Source: an uncultured Lachnospiraceae bacterium | Lineage (GTDB): Bacteria; Bacillota; Clostridia; Lachnospirales; Lachnospiraceae | Assembly (NCBI GenBank): GCA_949743325.1 | Contig: CATJTQ010000093.1 | Coordinates: forward strand, 1 to 38,775 | Direction: 5' to 3' | DNA length: 38,775 nt | Shown here: positions 1 through 7,300 of the stretch, piece after piece | Numbering within the stretch: position 1 is the first letter of the stretch | How the letters are laid out: the number at the start of each line of letters is the position of its first letter | The notes under the pieces: model-generated | The model's database searches: none | The model's input: the letters and a program-made list of their open reading frames with translations, nothing else | Told to the model about the DNA's origin: nothing | Program-made: the position numbers and the translations under genes

Positions 1-136
1 AAGTACTATATATTTAATCAATAACATTTTTTTAGTGATTAAATTTTGAAGGTAATTGCATAAGGTATAAATATTTATTATATAAATAAAAGGTTATTTA
101 ACAAATGTTTAGGTTTTTAATGAGGCGATTTGAGGG

Positions 137-165
137 TTGATTTTACAAATTTTACTTAGTATAAT
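137..165 (+). promoter_or_regulatory. Probable sigma-A promoter for the DUF262-HEPN pair
   Basis: A -35-like TTGATT (137-142) is separated by 17 bases from a perfect TATAAT (160-165). The gene start follows about 90 bases downstream, with AAGGAG at 244-249. The rest of 1-255 is AT-rich and shows no other feature I can support. Confidence 0.5.
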
Positions 166-255
166 AAAACAACAATAAAAAGTAAATGAGTTTTAAGTTA
201 AATAAAAGGTGTTTAGAGAAAGTAAAAATATATTGAACTGTATAAGGAGTAAATT

Positions 256-1368
256 ATGTTAAATAGTGAAATGGTTATAAAAGCGATAGATAATCAAGCT
301 AAATCTGTAAAAACTAAAAGTCTTGATATTTCATTTAATGAATTATTAGATATGTATAATAATCAGGAATTAATTATCAATCCTGATTATCAAAGAATGT
401 TTAGGTGGTCTGATGAGAAACAATCAATGTTTATTGAGTCCTTAATATTGGAGATGCCGCTTCCTCCTATATTTGTTATAGAAAGTGAGGATGGAATTTA
501 TGAATTGATTGATGGATTACAAAGAATATCAACATATTTACACTTTAGATATAAAGATATAGATGAAAGTATTAGGAAAGATTTTTGTTCTGATAGAATT
601 CATTCAGAATTGAAACTAATAGGGTGTGATATTGTAAAAGGATTAAATGAATATACTTTTGATGATCTTCCAAGAGCAATTAAGCTAAAACTTAAAAGAA
701 ATTTTATTAGAATGGAAGTCTTGAGAAAAGAAACAGATACTAATTTAAGATATCATATGTTTAAAAGGTTGAATACAGGTGGTGAGTTATTAAGTAATCA
801 AGAAGTTAGAAGTTGTACTATAAGATTATTAGGAGATGAATTTAATAATTTTATTATTGAATGTAGTGAATATGAATATTTTAAAAAGGCTATTGCTAAT
901 GTTTTAAATGATTATGCTGTTACTAAAAAAGATCAAGAGTTAGTGCTTAGATATTTTGCATTAAAAAATAATTTGAATAATTATAAAAAGGATTTAGATT
1001 TCTTTTTGACAGATTATATGGAAAAAGTTACAACTAAAGAGTTGCCATTTGATTATGAAAGAGAAAAAGTTATTTTTGAGAAAACTTTTAAATATCTTTA
1101 TGAAATTGATGATAAGAATGCTTTTTCAAGTGTAATAAATTTAGATGAAAATAAATTTAAAACTGATATAATTATGTATTTTTATGATAGTTTTACTTGT
1201 GGATTAGCTTTGTGTGTTGAAATGTTGGAAAATAAAACAACTAAATCAATGAAAAAAGCTTTAAATTCTTTGAGAAGGAATAAAGAGTTTCTAAAAACTA
1301 GAACTGGTGGAAAAAGAAATACTGAAGAAAGAATCGCATTAGTTGAAAATGCGTTAAGAAATTGTTAA
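256..1368 (+). CDS. DUF262 domain protein (ParB/sulfiredoxin-like fold, GmrSD N-terminal-like)
   Basis: The protein has 370 residues. The N-terminal region shows the DUF262 pattern: NPDYQRMFRW at about residues 42-51, an ESLILEMPLPPIF segment at about 61-73, and IDGLQR at about 86-91, the counterpart of the family DGQQR motif. A later FKRLNTGG stretch (about 168-175) is also typical. In GmrSD this domain is fused to a DUF1524 HNH nuclease domain, and no such His-Asn-His motif is visible here. DUF262 domains are thought to bind or hydrolyse nucleotides or to act in nucleic-acid restriction. The stop is followed after one base by the start of a HEPN gene, so the two are almost certainly co-translated. 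AAGGAG lies 6 bases before the ATG. Base composition is more AT-rich than the housekeeping genes, which suggests acquired DNA. The family call is firm, but the biological role is inferred. Confidence 0.85.
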   Translation: MLNSEMVIKAIDNQAKSVKTKSLDISFNELLDMYNNQELIINPDYQRMFRWSDEKQSMFIESLILEMPLPPIFVIESEDGIYELIDGLQRISTYLHFRYKDIDESIRKDFCSDRIHSELKLIGCDIVKGLNEYTFDDLPRAIKLKLKRNFIRMEVLRKETDTNLRYHMFKRLNTGGELLSNQEVRSCTIRLLGDEFNNFIIECSEYEYFKKAIANVLNDYAVTKKDQELVLRYFALKNNLNNYKKDLDFFLTDYMEKVTTKELPFDYEREKVIFEKTFKYLYEIDDKNAFSSVINLDENKFKTDIIMYFYDSFTCGLALCVEMLENKTTKSMKKALNSLRRNKEFLKTRTGGKRNTEERIALVENALRNC

Positions 1369-1369
1369 T

Positions 1370-2044
1370 ATGCAAGATATCCTTGAATTTAGAAGTGACA
1401 TGGAAGAATCTCTTTCATGGAGAATAAATGAGCTCATAATATTAAAAAATGTTTTACGAGAAGATAATAATGTTCCTGTAGTTAAAACACTTGTTGTTAT
1501 GTTATATGCGCATTTTGAGGGCTTTTTTAAAGATTGTTTAGAATGTTATATTAGGTATATTAATTCAACGGAATTAGCTTTAATAAAATTTAGTAATCCT
1601 ATTATAACAGCTTCCTTAAATAGAGAGTATTCATCGTTTGAAGATATGAATAAAAAATGCAAAGAATTAACTTCTGTTCCACCTGCAGAAGATTTTTTAC
1701 ATAAGTATCATAGGAGAAGAGAACTTACACAAAAATTAGCTTCTGATTATTTATATAAAAAAATTCGTATAGATGAAAATATAATTAATACTAAATCTAA
1801 TTTAGCATATAATGTGATACAAGAAAATATGTATATTCTGGGTTTGGATTATAATTTTTTTATAGATAAACAAAGAACAATTAATAAATTAGTTAGATTA
1901 AGAAATTCTGTAGCCCATGGTTCACAAAGAGATCCCATTGAATTTATTGAGTATGAGAAATTGGAAAAAAAGATTTTTGAAATTATGGAAGATTTAATAA
2001 AATATTTATTTGAATTTTGTTTAGAGGAAAGATATTTTAGGTAG
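1370..2044 (+). CDS. HEPN-superfamily predicted RNase (MAE_28990/MAE_18760-like)
   Basis: The protein has 224 residues and is mostly helical. A C-terminal RNSVAHG motif places Arg178 and His183 in the R-x4-H arrangement that forms the metal-independent RNase site of HEPN proteins. An N-terminal helix at about residues 41-60 (LYAHFEGFFKD) resembles the MAE_28990-type HEPN family. These HEPN proteins are known to occur beside DUF262 proteins in predicted defence or toxin-like operons, which is the arrangement here, with 1 base between the genes. The likely role is an RNA-cleaving effector whose partner senses or restrains it. Toxicity and target are not visible in the sequence. No separate ribosome binding site is evident, so expression probably depends on translation of the upstream gene. 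Confidence 0.75.
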   Translation: MQDILEFRSDMEESLSWRINELIILKNVLREDNNVPVVKTLVVMLYAHFEGFFKDCLECYIRYINSTELALIKFSNPIITASLNREYSSFEDMNKKCKELTSVPPAEDFLHKYHRRRELTQKLASDYLYKKIRIDENIINTKSNLAYNVIQENMYILGLDYNFFIDKQRTINKLVRLRNSVAHGSQRDPIEFIEYEKLEKKIFEIMEDLIKYLFEFCLEERYFR

Positions 2045-2154
2045 TATATTATAGTTATTATAATCTATGTTTCATAAATCCGTGTATAGAACAGTAAACA
2101 AAAATATGTTTTAATTTAAAGAAAGATAATAAAAAACACAAATTAGCAAATGAT

Positions 2155-2189
2155 AACTGTTACTTGTAGCACATGAGTAACAGTTTTTT
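2155..2189 (+). terminator. Rho-independent terminator after the HEPN gene
   Basis: A perfect 10-bp stem (AACTGTTACT at 2155-2164, AGTAACAGTT at 2176-2185) overlaps a run of six T at 2184-2189. It closes the DUF262-HEPN unit about 110 bases after the HEPN stop. Confidence 0.85.
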
Positions 2190-2302
2190 ATTGCAATAAG
2201 TAAAGAGAAAAGTTTGTGTTTGGACAAGCAGTTTGCAACACCCATATGTATTGATTACTTTGAAGTTTTGATTCATAAAAAGTTTGATTTCTTGTTAGTT
2301 TG

Positions 2303-2343
2303 TTACAGTTAATTTGACATGTTAGTACATATAATAACTGTAA
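2303..2343 (+). promoter_or_regulatory. nadA promoter region with flanking palindrome
   Basis: A perfect -10 TATAAT lies at 2330-2335, without a convincing -35 at the usual distance. It is enclosed by a perfect 9-bp inverted repeat, TTACAGTTA (2303-2311) and TAACTGTAA (2335-2343). Such an arrangement is typical of a repressor operator. Quinolinate synthase genes in Firmicutes are often controlled by the niacin-responsive repressor NiaR, but I cannot assign the site to it. Confidence 0.45.
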
Positions 2344-2356
2344 AAACCTGCTTGCG

Positions 2357-2413
2357 GTTAAGTCTTATATATGATAGTATTATTTAAAAAATATTATCGT
2401 ACTCATACTTAAC
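2357..2413 (+). promoter_or_regulatory. Long imperfect hairpin in the nadA leader
   Basis: GTTAAGT (2357-2363) pairs with ACTTAAC (2407-2413). Inside it, GATAGTATT (2373-2381) pairs with AATATTATC (2390-2398) with one G-U pair. The two helices are separated by an internal loop of 8-9 bases per side. The structure ends 28 bases before the nadA start. It lies in the 397-base gap between the HEPN gene and nadA, which otherwise holds only the terminator and the promoter palindrome. Confidence 0.4.
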
Positions 2414-2441
2414 GATAGACTGAGAAAGAGGGCTGCTTAAG

Positions 2442-3359
2442 ATGACAATTCAAGAAATGCAGGATGAGATTATAAAGTTAAAAAAAGAAAATGATATATG
2501 TATACTGGCGCATTCATATCAGACAAGAGATATTGTAGAAATAGCTGATTTTGTTGGAGATTCATATGCTCTAGCCAAGAAAGCTCAAAATGTTCCGCAA
2601 AAAAATATTTTGATGTGCGGTGTTAGATTTATGGCAGAAACTGTAAAAATTCTCTCCCCTGAAAAGAAGGTTATTTTGTCAAATTCGGAGGCTGGCTGCC
2701 CTATGGCAGAACAGATTGATAAAGAATATATATTAGAGATGAAGAATACATATCCTGATTATGCAGTTGTCGCTTACATAAATACTACTTCAGATTTAAA
2801 GACAATTTGTGATGTATGTGTCACATCATCATCCGCTCTGAAAATTTTGAAAGCTATGCCAGAGAAAAATATATTGTTTATTCCTGATATAAATTTGGGA
2901 ACTTATGTAAAGAATAATATGCCAGATAAAAATATTAAACTTGTAAATGGAGGATGTCCTACACACGCTGGAATTACCGCAGATGATGTTAGAATTTCAA
3001 AAGAATTACATCCTGATGCATTGTTTCTTGTGCATCCAGAATGTATTCCAGAAGTTACATCGTTGGCTGATTATGTCGGCTCTACCAGTGGAATTATGGA
3101 TTATGCCAAAGAGAGTGATAAAAAAGAATTCATTATTGGTACAGAAAATAGTATTGTTCAGCATTTGCAATTTGAATGTCCTAATAAGAAATTTTATCCG
3201 CTTTCGAAGGATTTAGTGTGCCATAATATGAAAATTACAACGCTTGCAGATGTATTAGCCTGCTGTAACGGAAATGGCGGGGAAATTATTGAGATGGAAG
3301 AAAAATCTCGTCTGGAGGCAAAGAAATGTATAGATAAAATGATAGAGTATGGTGGTTGA
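2442..3359 (+). CDS. nadA: Quinolinate synthase NadA
   Basis: The protein has 305 residues, the short form of the family. It condenses iminoaspartate with dihydroxyacetone phosphate to give quinolinate in de novo NAD synthesis and uses a [4Fe-4S] cluster. The three cluster cysteines fit the usual places: Cys86 in SEAGCPMAE, Cys172 in NGGCPTH and Cys260 in KDLVCHNMK. The N-terminal LAHSYQ and GDSYALAK stretches are typical substrate-binding segments. A GAGG sits 10 bases before the ATG. The gene overlaps the mnmA reading frame region by translational coupling, while the usual partners nadB and nadC are not in this window. A palindromic promoter and a leader hairpin upstream suggest regulation, perhaps by niacin or NAD status. 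Confidence 0.95.
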   Translation: MTIQEMQDEIIKLKKENDICILAHSYQTRDIVEIADFVGDSYALAKKAQNVPQKNILMCGVRFMAETVKILSPEKKVILSNSEAGCPMAEQIDKEYILEMKNTYPDYAVVAYINTTSDLKTICDVCVTSSSALKILKAMPEKNILFIPDINLGTYVKNNMPDKNIKLVNGGCPTHAGITADDVRISKELHPDALFLVHPECIPEVTSLADYVGSTSGIMDYAKESDKKEFIIGTENSIVQHLQFECPNKKFYPLSKDLVCHNMKITTLADVLACCNGNGGEIIEMEEKSRLEAKKCIDKMIEYGG

Positions 3360-3361
3360 TT

Positions 3362-4444
3362 ATGAATAATAGAGCTCTCATTGCAATGAGTGGAGGGGTG
3401 GACAGTTCCGTATCAGCGGCACTGATGTGTGAAAAAGGTTTTGAATGTATTGGTGTTACAATGAAGCTTTATGACAATGAAGATATAATTGAAAATTGCG
3501 GTAAAGCTTGTTGTACATTGTCAGATACACAAGATGCAGAAAACGTATGCTGGAAACTTGGAATAAGGCATTATGTGTCTAATTTTAAAGAAGATTTTAG
3601 GAAACAGGTAATATCTAGATTTATACACTCTTATGAGGAAGGGGCAACGCCAAATCCGTGTATCGACTGCAACAGATTTATGAAATTTGAGAAATTATAT
3701 AGTCGGGCAAAAGAGCAGGATTGTGACATAATAGTGACAGGTCATTATGCAAGAATAGAGTATTGTCAACAAAGAGAAAGATTCCTTTTAAAAAAATCAG
3801 CAAATAAATTAAAAGATCAAAGTTATGTTTTGTACTTTTTGTCACAGGAGCAGCTTGCACATACATGTTTTCCGTTAGGAGAATTTACAGATAAAGAACA
3901 AGTTCGGGCTGTTGCAGAAAAATATGGCTTTATAAATGCGAGGAAACGTGACAGTCAGGATATTTGTTTTGTTCCTGACGGAAAATATGGTGATTTTATA
4001 GAAAAATATTCAGGAAAAACATATGACACTGGAGCTTTTGTCGATTTGTCAGGCAATGTTCTTGGAAAACATAAGGGACTTATCCGTTATACGACTGGTC
4101 AGAGAAAGGGGCTTGGGTTATCACTTCCGGCTCCTATGTATGTATATGGAAAAGATTTAGAAAATAATAGGGTTATATTGTCAACAGAGAAGGAATTATA
4201 TTCTAAGGAACTTAGAGCTGTTGATTTCAATTGGATTTCCTGCGATCAGCCTGATAAACCACTTAAGGTAAAGGCAAAAACCCGATACAGTGCAAAAGAG
4301 GCGGCTGCTACAGCAGCTGTGGCGTCAGACGGAAGTGTTGTTATAACTTTTAATGAACCACAGAGAGCAATAACGGCAGGACAGGCTGTTGTTTTATATG
4401 ACGGAGACGTTGTTGTAGGCGGAGGGACGATAGTTTCTTTTTAA
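3362..4444 (+). CDS. mnmA: tRNA-specific 2-thiouridylase MnmA
   Basis: The enzyme thiolates uridine 34 of Lys, Glu and Gln tRNAs, using ATP and a persulfide relay. The SGGVDSS P-loop lies at residues 10-16. The catalytic cysteines are Cys103 in NPCIDCN and Cys202 in QDICFVP. GHYARIE (128-134) and KDQSYVLYFL (151-160) are also family hallmarks. Length (360) is normal. An in-frame TTG at 3356 lies inside the nadA stop region. I prefer the ATG at 3362 because GGTGG (3351-3355) is then 6 bases upstream and the protein begins directly at the first beta strand. The gene follows nadA after 2 bases. Pairing with nadA rather than a cysteine desulfurase is worth noting, because both enzymes depend on sulfur or Fe-S supply. 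Confidence 0.95.
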   Translation: MNNRALIAMSGGVDSSVSAALMCEKGFECIGVTMKLYDNEDIIENCGKACCTLSDTQDAENVCWKLGIRHYVSNFKEDFRKQVISRFIHSYEEGATPNPCIDCNRFMKFEKLYSRAKEQDCDIIVTGHYARIEYCQQRERFLLKKSANKLKDQSYVLYFLSQEQLAHTCFPLGEFTDKEQVRAVAEKYGFINARKRDSQDICFVPDGKYGDFIEKYSGKTYDTGAFVDLSGNVLGKHKGLIRYTTGQRKGLGLSLPAPMYVYGKDLENNRVILSTEKELYSKELRAVDFNWISCDQPDKPLKVKAKTRYSAKEAAATAAVASDGSVVITFNEPQRAITAGQAVVLYDGDVVVGGGTIVSF

Positions 4445-4452
4445 ATAAAGAC

Positions 4453-4479
4453 TAATTTTTTTTGAGGAATTTCCGATAA
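4453..4479 (+). promoter_or_regulatory. Sigma-28 (SigD/FliA) type promoter for flgM
   Basis: TAATTTTT (4453-4460), an 11-base spacer and TCCGATAA (4472-4479) match the flagellar consensus TAAAGTTT-N11-GCCGATAA closely, especially the CCGATAA core. It starts 9 bases after the mnmA stop and would give a leader of roughly 55 bases before flgM. Confidence 0.8.
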
Positions 4480-4541
4480 TATATATGAAGTAGTATTTTT
4501 AAGTGCAAAAAGTTAAATACGACATGGAAGGAGTGTTTATA

Positions 4542-4820
4542 ATGCGTATTGAAAATATACAGATGGTAGCTCAATTATATGATAAAAAGAGTGTTGCTAA
4601 GACAAATAAGGTATCAGAGACAGATACAACCGATCAGCTTGAGATATCTCAGGCAGGACGTGATTATCAGGTAGCAAAAAAGGCGGTTAAAGAATCTGCT
4701 GAGGTCAGGGAAGACTTGGTTAAGCAATTAAAAAACCAAATTGACAGTGGAGAGTACTCTGTTACTGGAGATGATTTTGCTTCAAAAGTTATTGAAAAAT
4801 ATAATCAATTTATGTTTTAG
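4542..4820 (+). CDS. flgM: Anti-sigma-28 factor FlgM
   Basis: This is a short, polar protein of 92 residues. It has a disordered N-terminus and a C-terminal helical region ending IEKYNQF, as expected for FlgM, which holds the flagellar sigma factor inactive until the hook is complete. The DQLEISQAGRDYQ stretch at about residues 29-41 is typical of clostridial and bacillar FlgM. An upstream in-frame start at 4503 exists, but GGAAGGAG (4526-4533) is placed correctly for the ATG at 4542. The gene opens the flgM-flgN-flgK-flgK-flgL-fliW-csrA series, the common late flagellar order in Firmicutes. The promoter is of sigma-28 type, so FlgM would feed back on its own transcription. The ribosome binding site lies inside a CsrA-like ACANGGANG motif (4522-4531). 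Confidence 0.88.
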   Translation: MRIENIQMVAQLYDKKSVAKTNKVSETDTTDQLEISQAGRDYQVAKKAVKESAEVREDLVKQLKNQIDSGEYSVTGDDFASKVIEKYNQFMF

Positions 4821-4822
4821 AT

Positions 4823-4923
4823 GAAATACTTCGGGTATACCAATATGCCTAAAAAACAAGGCAATAAAGAGGAAATACCCTTCGGGTATACCATTATGCC
4901 TTTAAAAACAAGGCAATAAAGAG
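4823..4923 (+). repeat. Two tandem double-hairpin repeat units between flgM and flgN
   Basis: Units begin at 4823 and 4872. Each carries a small hairpin ATACCC-TTC-GGGTAT followed by a second one, GCCTT-loop-AAGGC, and ends in AATAAAGAGG, next to the true ribosome binding site. The first copy lacks two bases of the 5' arm of hairpin 1 (ATAC-TTC-GGGTAT). The same element recurs in three ribosomal-protein intergenic regions and in divergent form before glgC. Confidence 0.85.
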
Positions 4924-4941
4924 GAAAAGAGGGTTGTTCTT

Positions 4942-5454
4942 TTGGCAAGCTTAATGGAAGAAATGTTGGATGTTTTACAGAAAGAAAATGGTGAGTATAA
5001 CAAGTTGTTAAGTCTGTCAGAAGAGAAGACACAGGCGCTCATCAAATCAGATATCACACGTATTTTGGAGATTTCAGAAAAAGAACAGGAAGTCGTTGAT
5101 GTAATCAAGAAATGCGAAGCAAAATGTGATGAAGTCATTGCTGATATGGGAATAGTTTTAGGAAGGGACACACAAAAACTGACTGTAGCTGAAGTTGTTG
5201 ATTTGCTCAGCCGTCAGCCAGGTGAGCAGCAGAAACTTAGAGCTTCTTATGATGAACTTGTTAAAACTGCTGGCAAGATGAAAGACAGCAATGAAAGAAA
5301 TAAAATATTAGTCAGTCAGGCAATGGAATTATTAGAGTTTGACTTGACTTTGTATCGGAGTTTGCGTATGGCACCGGAGACAGCCAATTATAGCAAGGAT
5401 GCGTTGAATACGGCAAGTATACAAGGTAATGGCAGATTTGATACTAAACAGTAA
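4942..5454 (+). CDS. flgN: FlgN-family flagellar export chaperone
   Basis: The protein has 170 residues and is almost entirely charged alpha helix with coiled-coil character. It matches the general shape of FlgN chaperones, which deliver the hook-filament junction proteins FlgK and FlgL to the export gate. The two FlgK genes and FlgL follow directly, which supports the call. The chosen TTG start has AGAGGG (4928-4933) 8 bases upstream. The first ATG at 4954 would lie about 20 bases from that site and is less likely. Sequence conservation of this family is weak, so the assignment rests on context, length and helical content more than on invariant residues. Confidence 0.75.
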   Translation: MASLMEEMLDVLQKENGEYNKLLSLSEEKTQALIKSDITRILEISEKEQEVVDVIKKCEAKCDEVIADMGIVLGRDTQKLTVAEVVDLLSRQPGEQQKLRASYDELVKTAGKMKDSNERNKILVSQAMELLEFDLTLYRSLRMAPETANYSKDALNTASIQGNGRFDTKQ

Positions 5455-5495
5455 TTTTAAGATATATTACTATTCAGGGAAAGAGGTTTAATACA

Positions 5496-7289
5496 ATGAG
5501 TTTAATGAGCAATTTATATATTGGACATTCGGGACTCACTACTAGCCAGAATGCGTTAAATACTACCGGAAATAACCTTGCGAATATTCAGACTAAGGGA
5601 TATACACGTCAGCAGGTAGTACAGTCAGATACAATTTATAATTCTTTAGGATTAAGTGCGACTACGGCAAATCAGCTCGGTCAAGGTGTAACACTGGCGG
5701 CTATCAGACAGGTTCGCGATAGATTTATGGATGAGGCGTTTCGTCAGGAGTCAGGAAGACAATCGTTTTATTCAGCAAGTTTTTTGGCAACATCTGAGGT
5801 TGAAACGTTGTTTGGTGAAATGGAAGGTGTAAAAGTATCTTCTGTAATTTCAGATTTGTGGTCTTCTATTCAGGAATTGGCTAAGACTCCGAATGATACT
5901 ACAGCGCTTTCATTATTTAGAGATTCTGCAGAAGATTTTGTAGAGAGATTTACTGATGTATATAATGGTATGAAAGAGTATCAGTTAAAATTAAATATTA
6001 AAATCGAAGATACTGTAGATAGAATAAATGAATTAGGATACAATATACATTCTCTTAACAAACAAATTCTTGCTATTGAGTCAGGAGGCTTAGAGCGTGC
6101 AAATGACTTGAGAGATTTAAGAAATTCAGCTCTTGATGAATTGGGCTCTCTTGTGAAAATAAGTTACAAGGAAAGTGCAGAAGGATATGTATTAGTTGAT
6201 ATAGAGGGGAAAGATTTTGTTACTCCTACACGATACTATGAAATGGATTTAAAATATGATTTGGAGACAGGTTTTGAGACTCCTATCTGGCCTCAGCTTA
6301 ACGATGAAGAAGTATTTGATTTATCAATTCCTATATCTTCAAAGTTAAACACAGATATTGGGGAGCTTAAAGCATATTTGCTTGCAAGAGGAAATGATGT
6401 CTATGATTATACAGATATGCCTATTGAGCCGGATGCAGAAGATTTAGAAAAATATCCGGGAGGTGTGCATGATACAGCTTATATTGCAGATTTAGCAGAT
6501 TATAAGGAAAAATTAAAGTTCTACGATTCGGAGATTGCTCCATCTGCAATAGGTTCAGTTATGACGCAGTTTGATCAGCTTTTCCATGGCATTGTAACAG
6601 CTATAAATGATATTTTGTCACCGAATAAGACAATAACACTTGATAATGGTCAGACAATTAAAGTTTTGGATGAAGAGAATTGTTCCCATGGTGCTAATGG
6701 AGAAATTGGCGTGGAGATGTTCAGCAGAAAGTCTTTGCCAAGATATACTAAACAGACAGTAACAGTAAATGGACAACAACAGGAAGTCTATGTATATAAT
6801 GAAGAAGGAAAAGTATATGATGCAGCTAATCAGATGTATCGGGATGATGACGAGAGCAGACGCAATACATTATATACATTAGGTAATGTAGAGATAAATG
6901 AGGCTGTGCTTAAAGATGAGTCTATTCTTCCTATGACTACAAAGACTGGTGATGCAGACTTTGACAGAGCATTTGCTATGGTAGATGCTTGGACACAATC
7001 ATTTGCAAAACTTAATCCATATACAGCGGATGTTGATTATCAGACATATTATACTCAGCTTATTGGAAGTGTTGCCAATTTAGGTTCTATCTATAAAGCT
7101 GCTGAGACAGCTTTGGACACTACAACATCTTATCTTGACAATCAGAGACAGAAAGTTGCAGGAGTGTCTTCAGATGATGAACTGACAAATATGATTCGTT
7201 TTCAGAGTGCCTACAACGCTTCGTCAAGATATTTTACAGTAGTCAGTGATATGTTGGAATATTTAGTTAGTCAGTTGGGTTCAAGATAG
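5496..7289 (+). CDS. flgK: Flagellar hook-associated protein 1, FlgK (first copy)
   Basis: The protein has 597 residues. The N-terminal rod/hook signature is clear: GLTTSQNALNTTGNNLANI at about residues 14-32 and GYTRQQVV at about 36-43. The C-terminal IRFQSAYNASSRY and VVSDMLEYLV segments form the second half of the terminal coiled coil by which axial proteins polymerise. FlgK forms the first junction ring between hook and filament. The central region contains a long variable insert, including aspartate- and proline-rich segments at about 305-330 and 385-450. It lies 41 bases after flgN, with GAAAGAGG as ribosome binding site, and 11 bases before a second FlgK-like gene, which is unusual enough to report separately. 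Confidence 0.93.
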   Translation: MSLMSNLYIGHSGLTTSQNALNTTGNNLANIQTKGYTRQQVVQSDTIYNSLGLSATTANQLGQGVTLAAIRQVRDRFMDEAFRQESGRQSFYSASFLATSEVETLFGEMEGVKVSSVISDLWSSIQELAKTPNDTTALSLFRDSAEDFVERFTDVYNGMKEYQLKLNIKIEDTVDRINELGYNIHSLNKQILAIESGGLERANDLRDLRNSALDELGSLVKISYKESAEGYVLVDIEGKDFVTPTRYYEMDLKYDLETGFETPIWPQLNDEEVFDLSIPISSKLNTDIGELKAYLLARGNDVYDYTDMPIEPDAEDLEKYPGGVHDTAYIADLADYKEKLKFYDSEIAPSAIGSVMTQFDQLFHGIVTAINDILSPNKTITLDNGQTIKVLDEENCSHGANGEIGVEMFSRKSLPRYTKQTVTVNGQQQEVYVYNEEGKVYDAANQMYRDDDESRRNTLYTLGNVEINEAVLKDESILPMTTKTGDADFDRAFAMVDAWTQSFAKLNPYTADVDYQTYYTQLIGSVANLGSIYKAAETALDTTTSYLDNQRQKVAGVSSDDELTNMIRFQSAYNASSRYFTVVSDMLEYLVSQLGSR

Positions 7290-7300
7290 GAGGATAGAAT

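Noticed and set aside
2314-2335. TTGACA and TATAAT before nadA as a standard promoter
   Set aside because: The spacer is only 10 bases, so the TTGACA cannot serve as -35 for that -10.
2947-3216. Plus-strand open frame inside nadA
   Set aside because: Shadow frame. nadA is certain, with all cluster cysteines, and no ribosome binding site supports the second frame.
4503-4541. Extended N-terminus of FlgM
   Set aside because: The only well-placed ribosome binding site serves the ATG at 4542, and the extra residues do not resemble FlgM.
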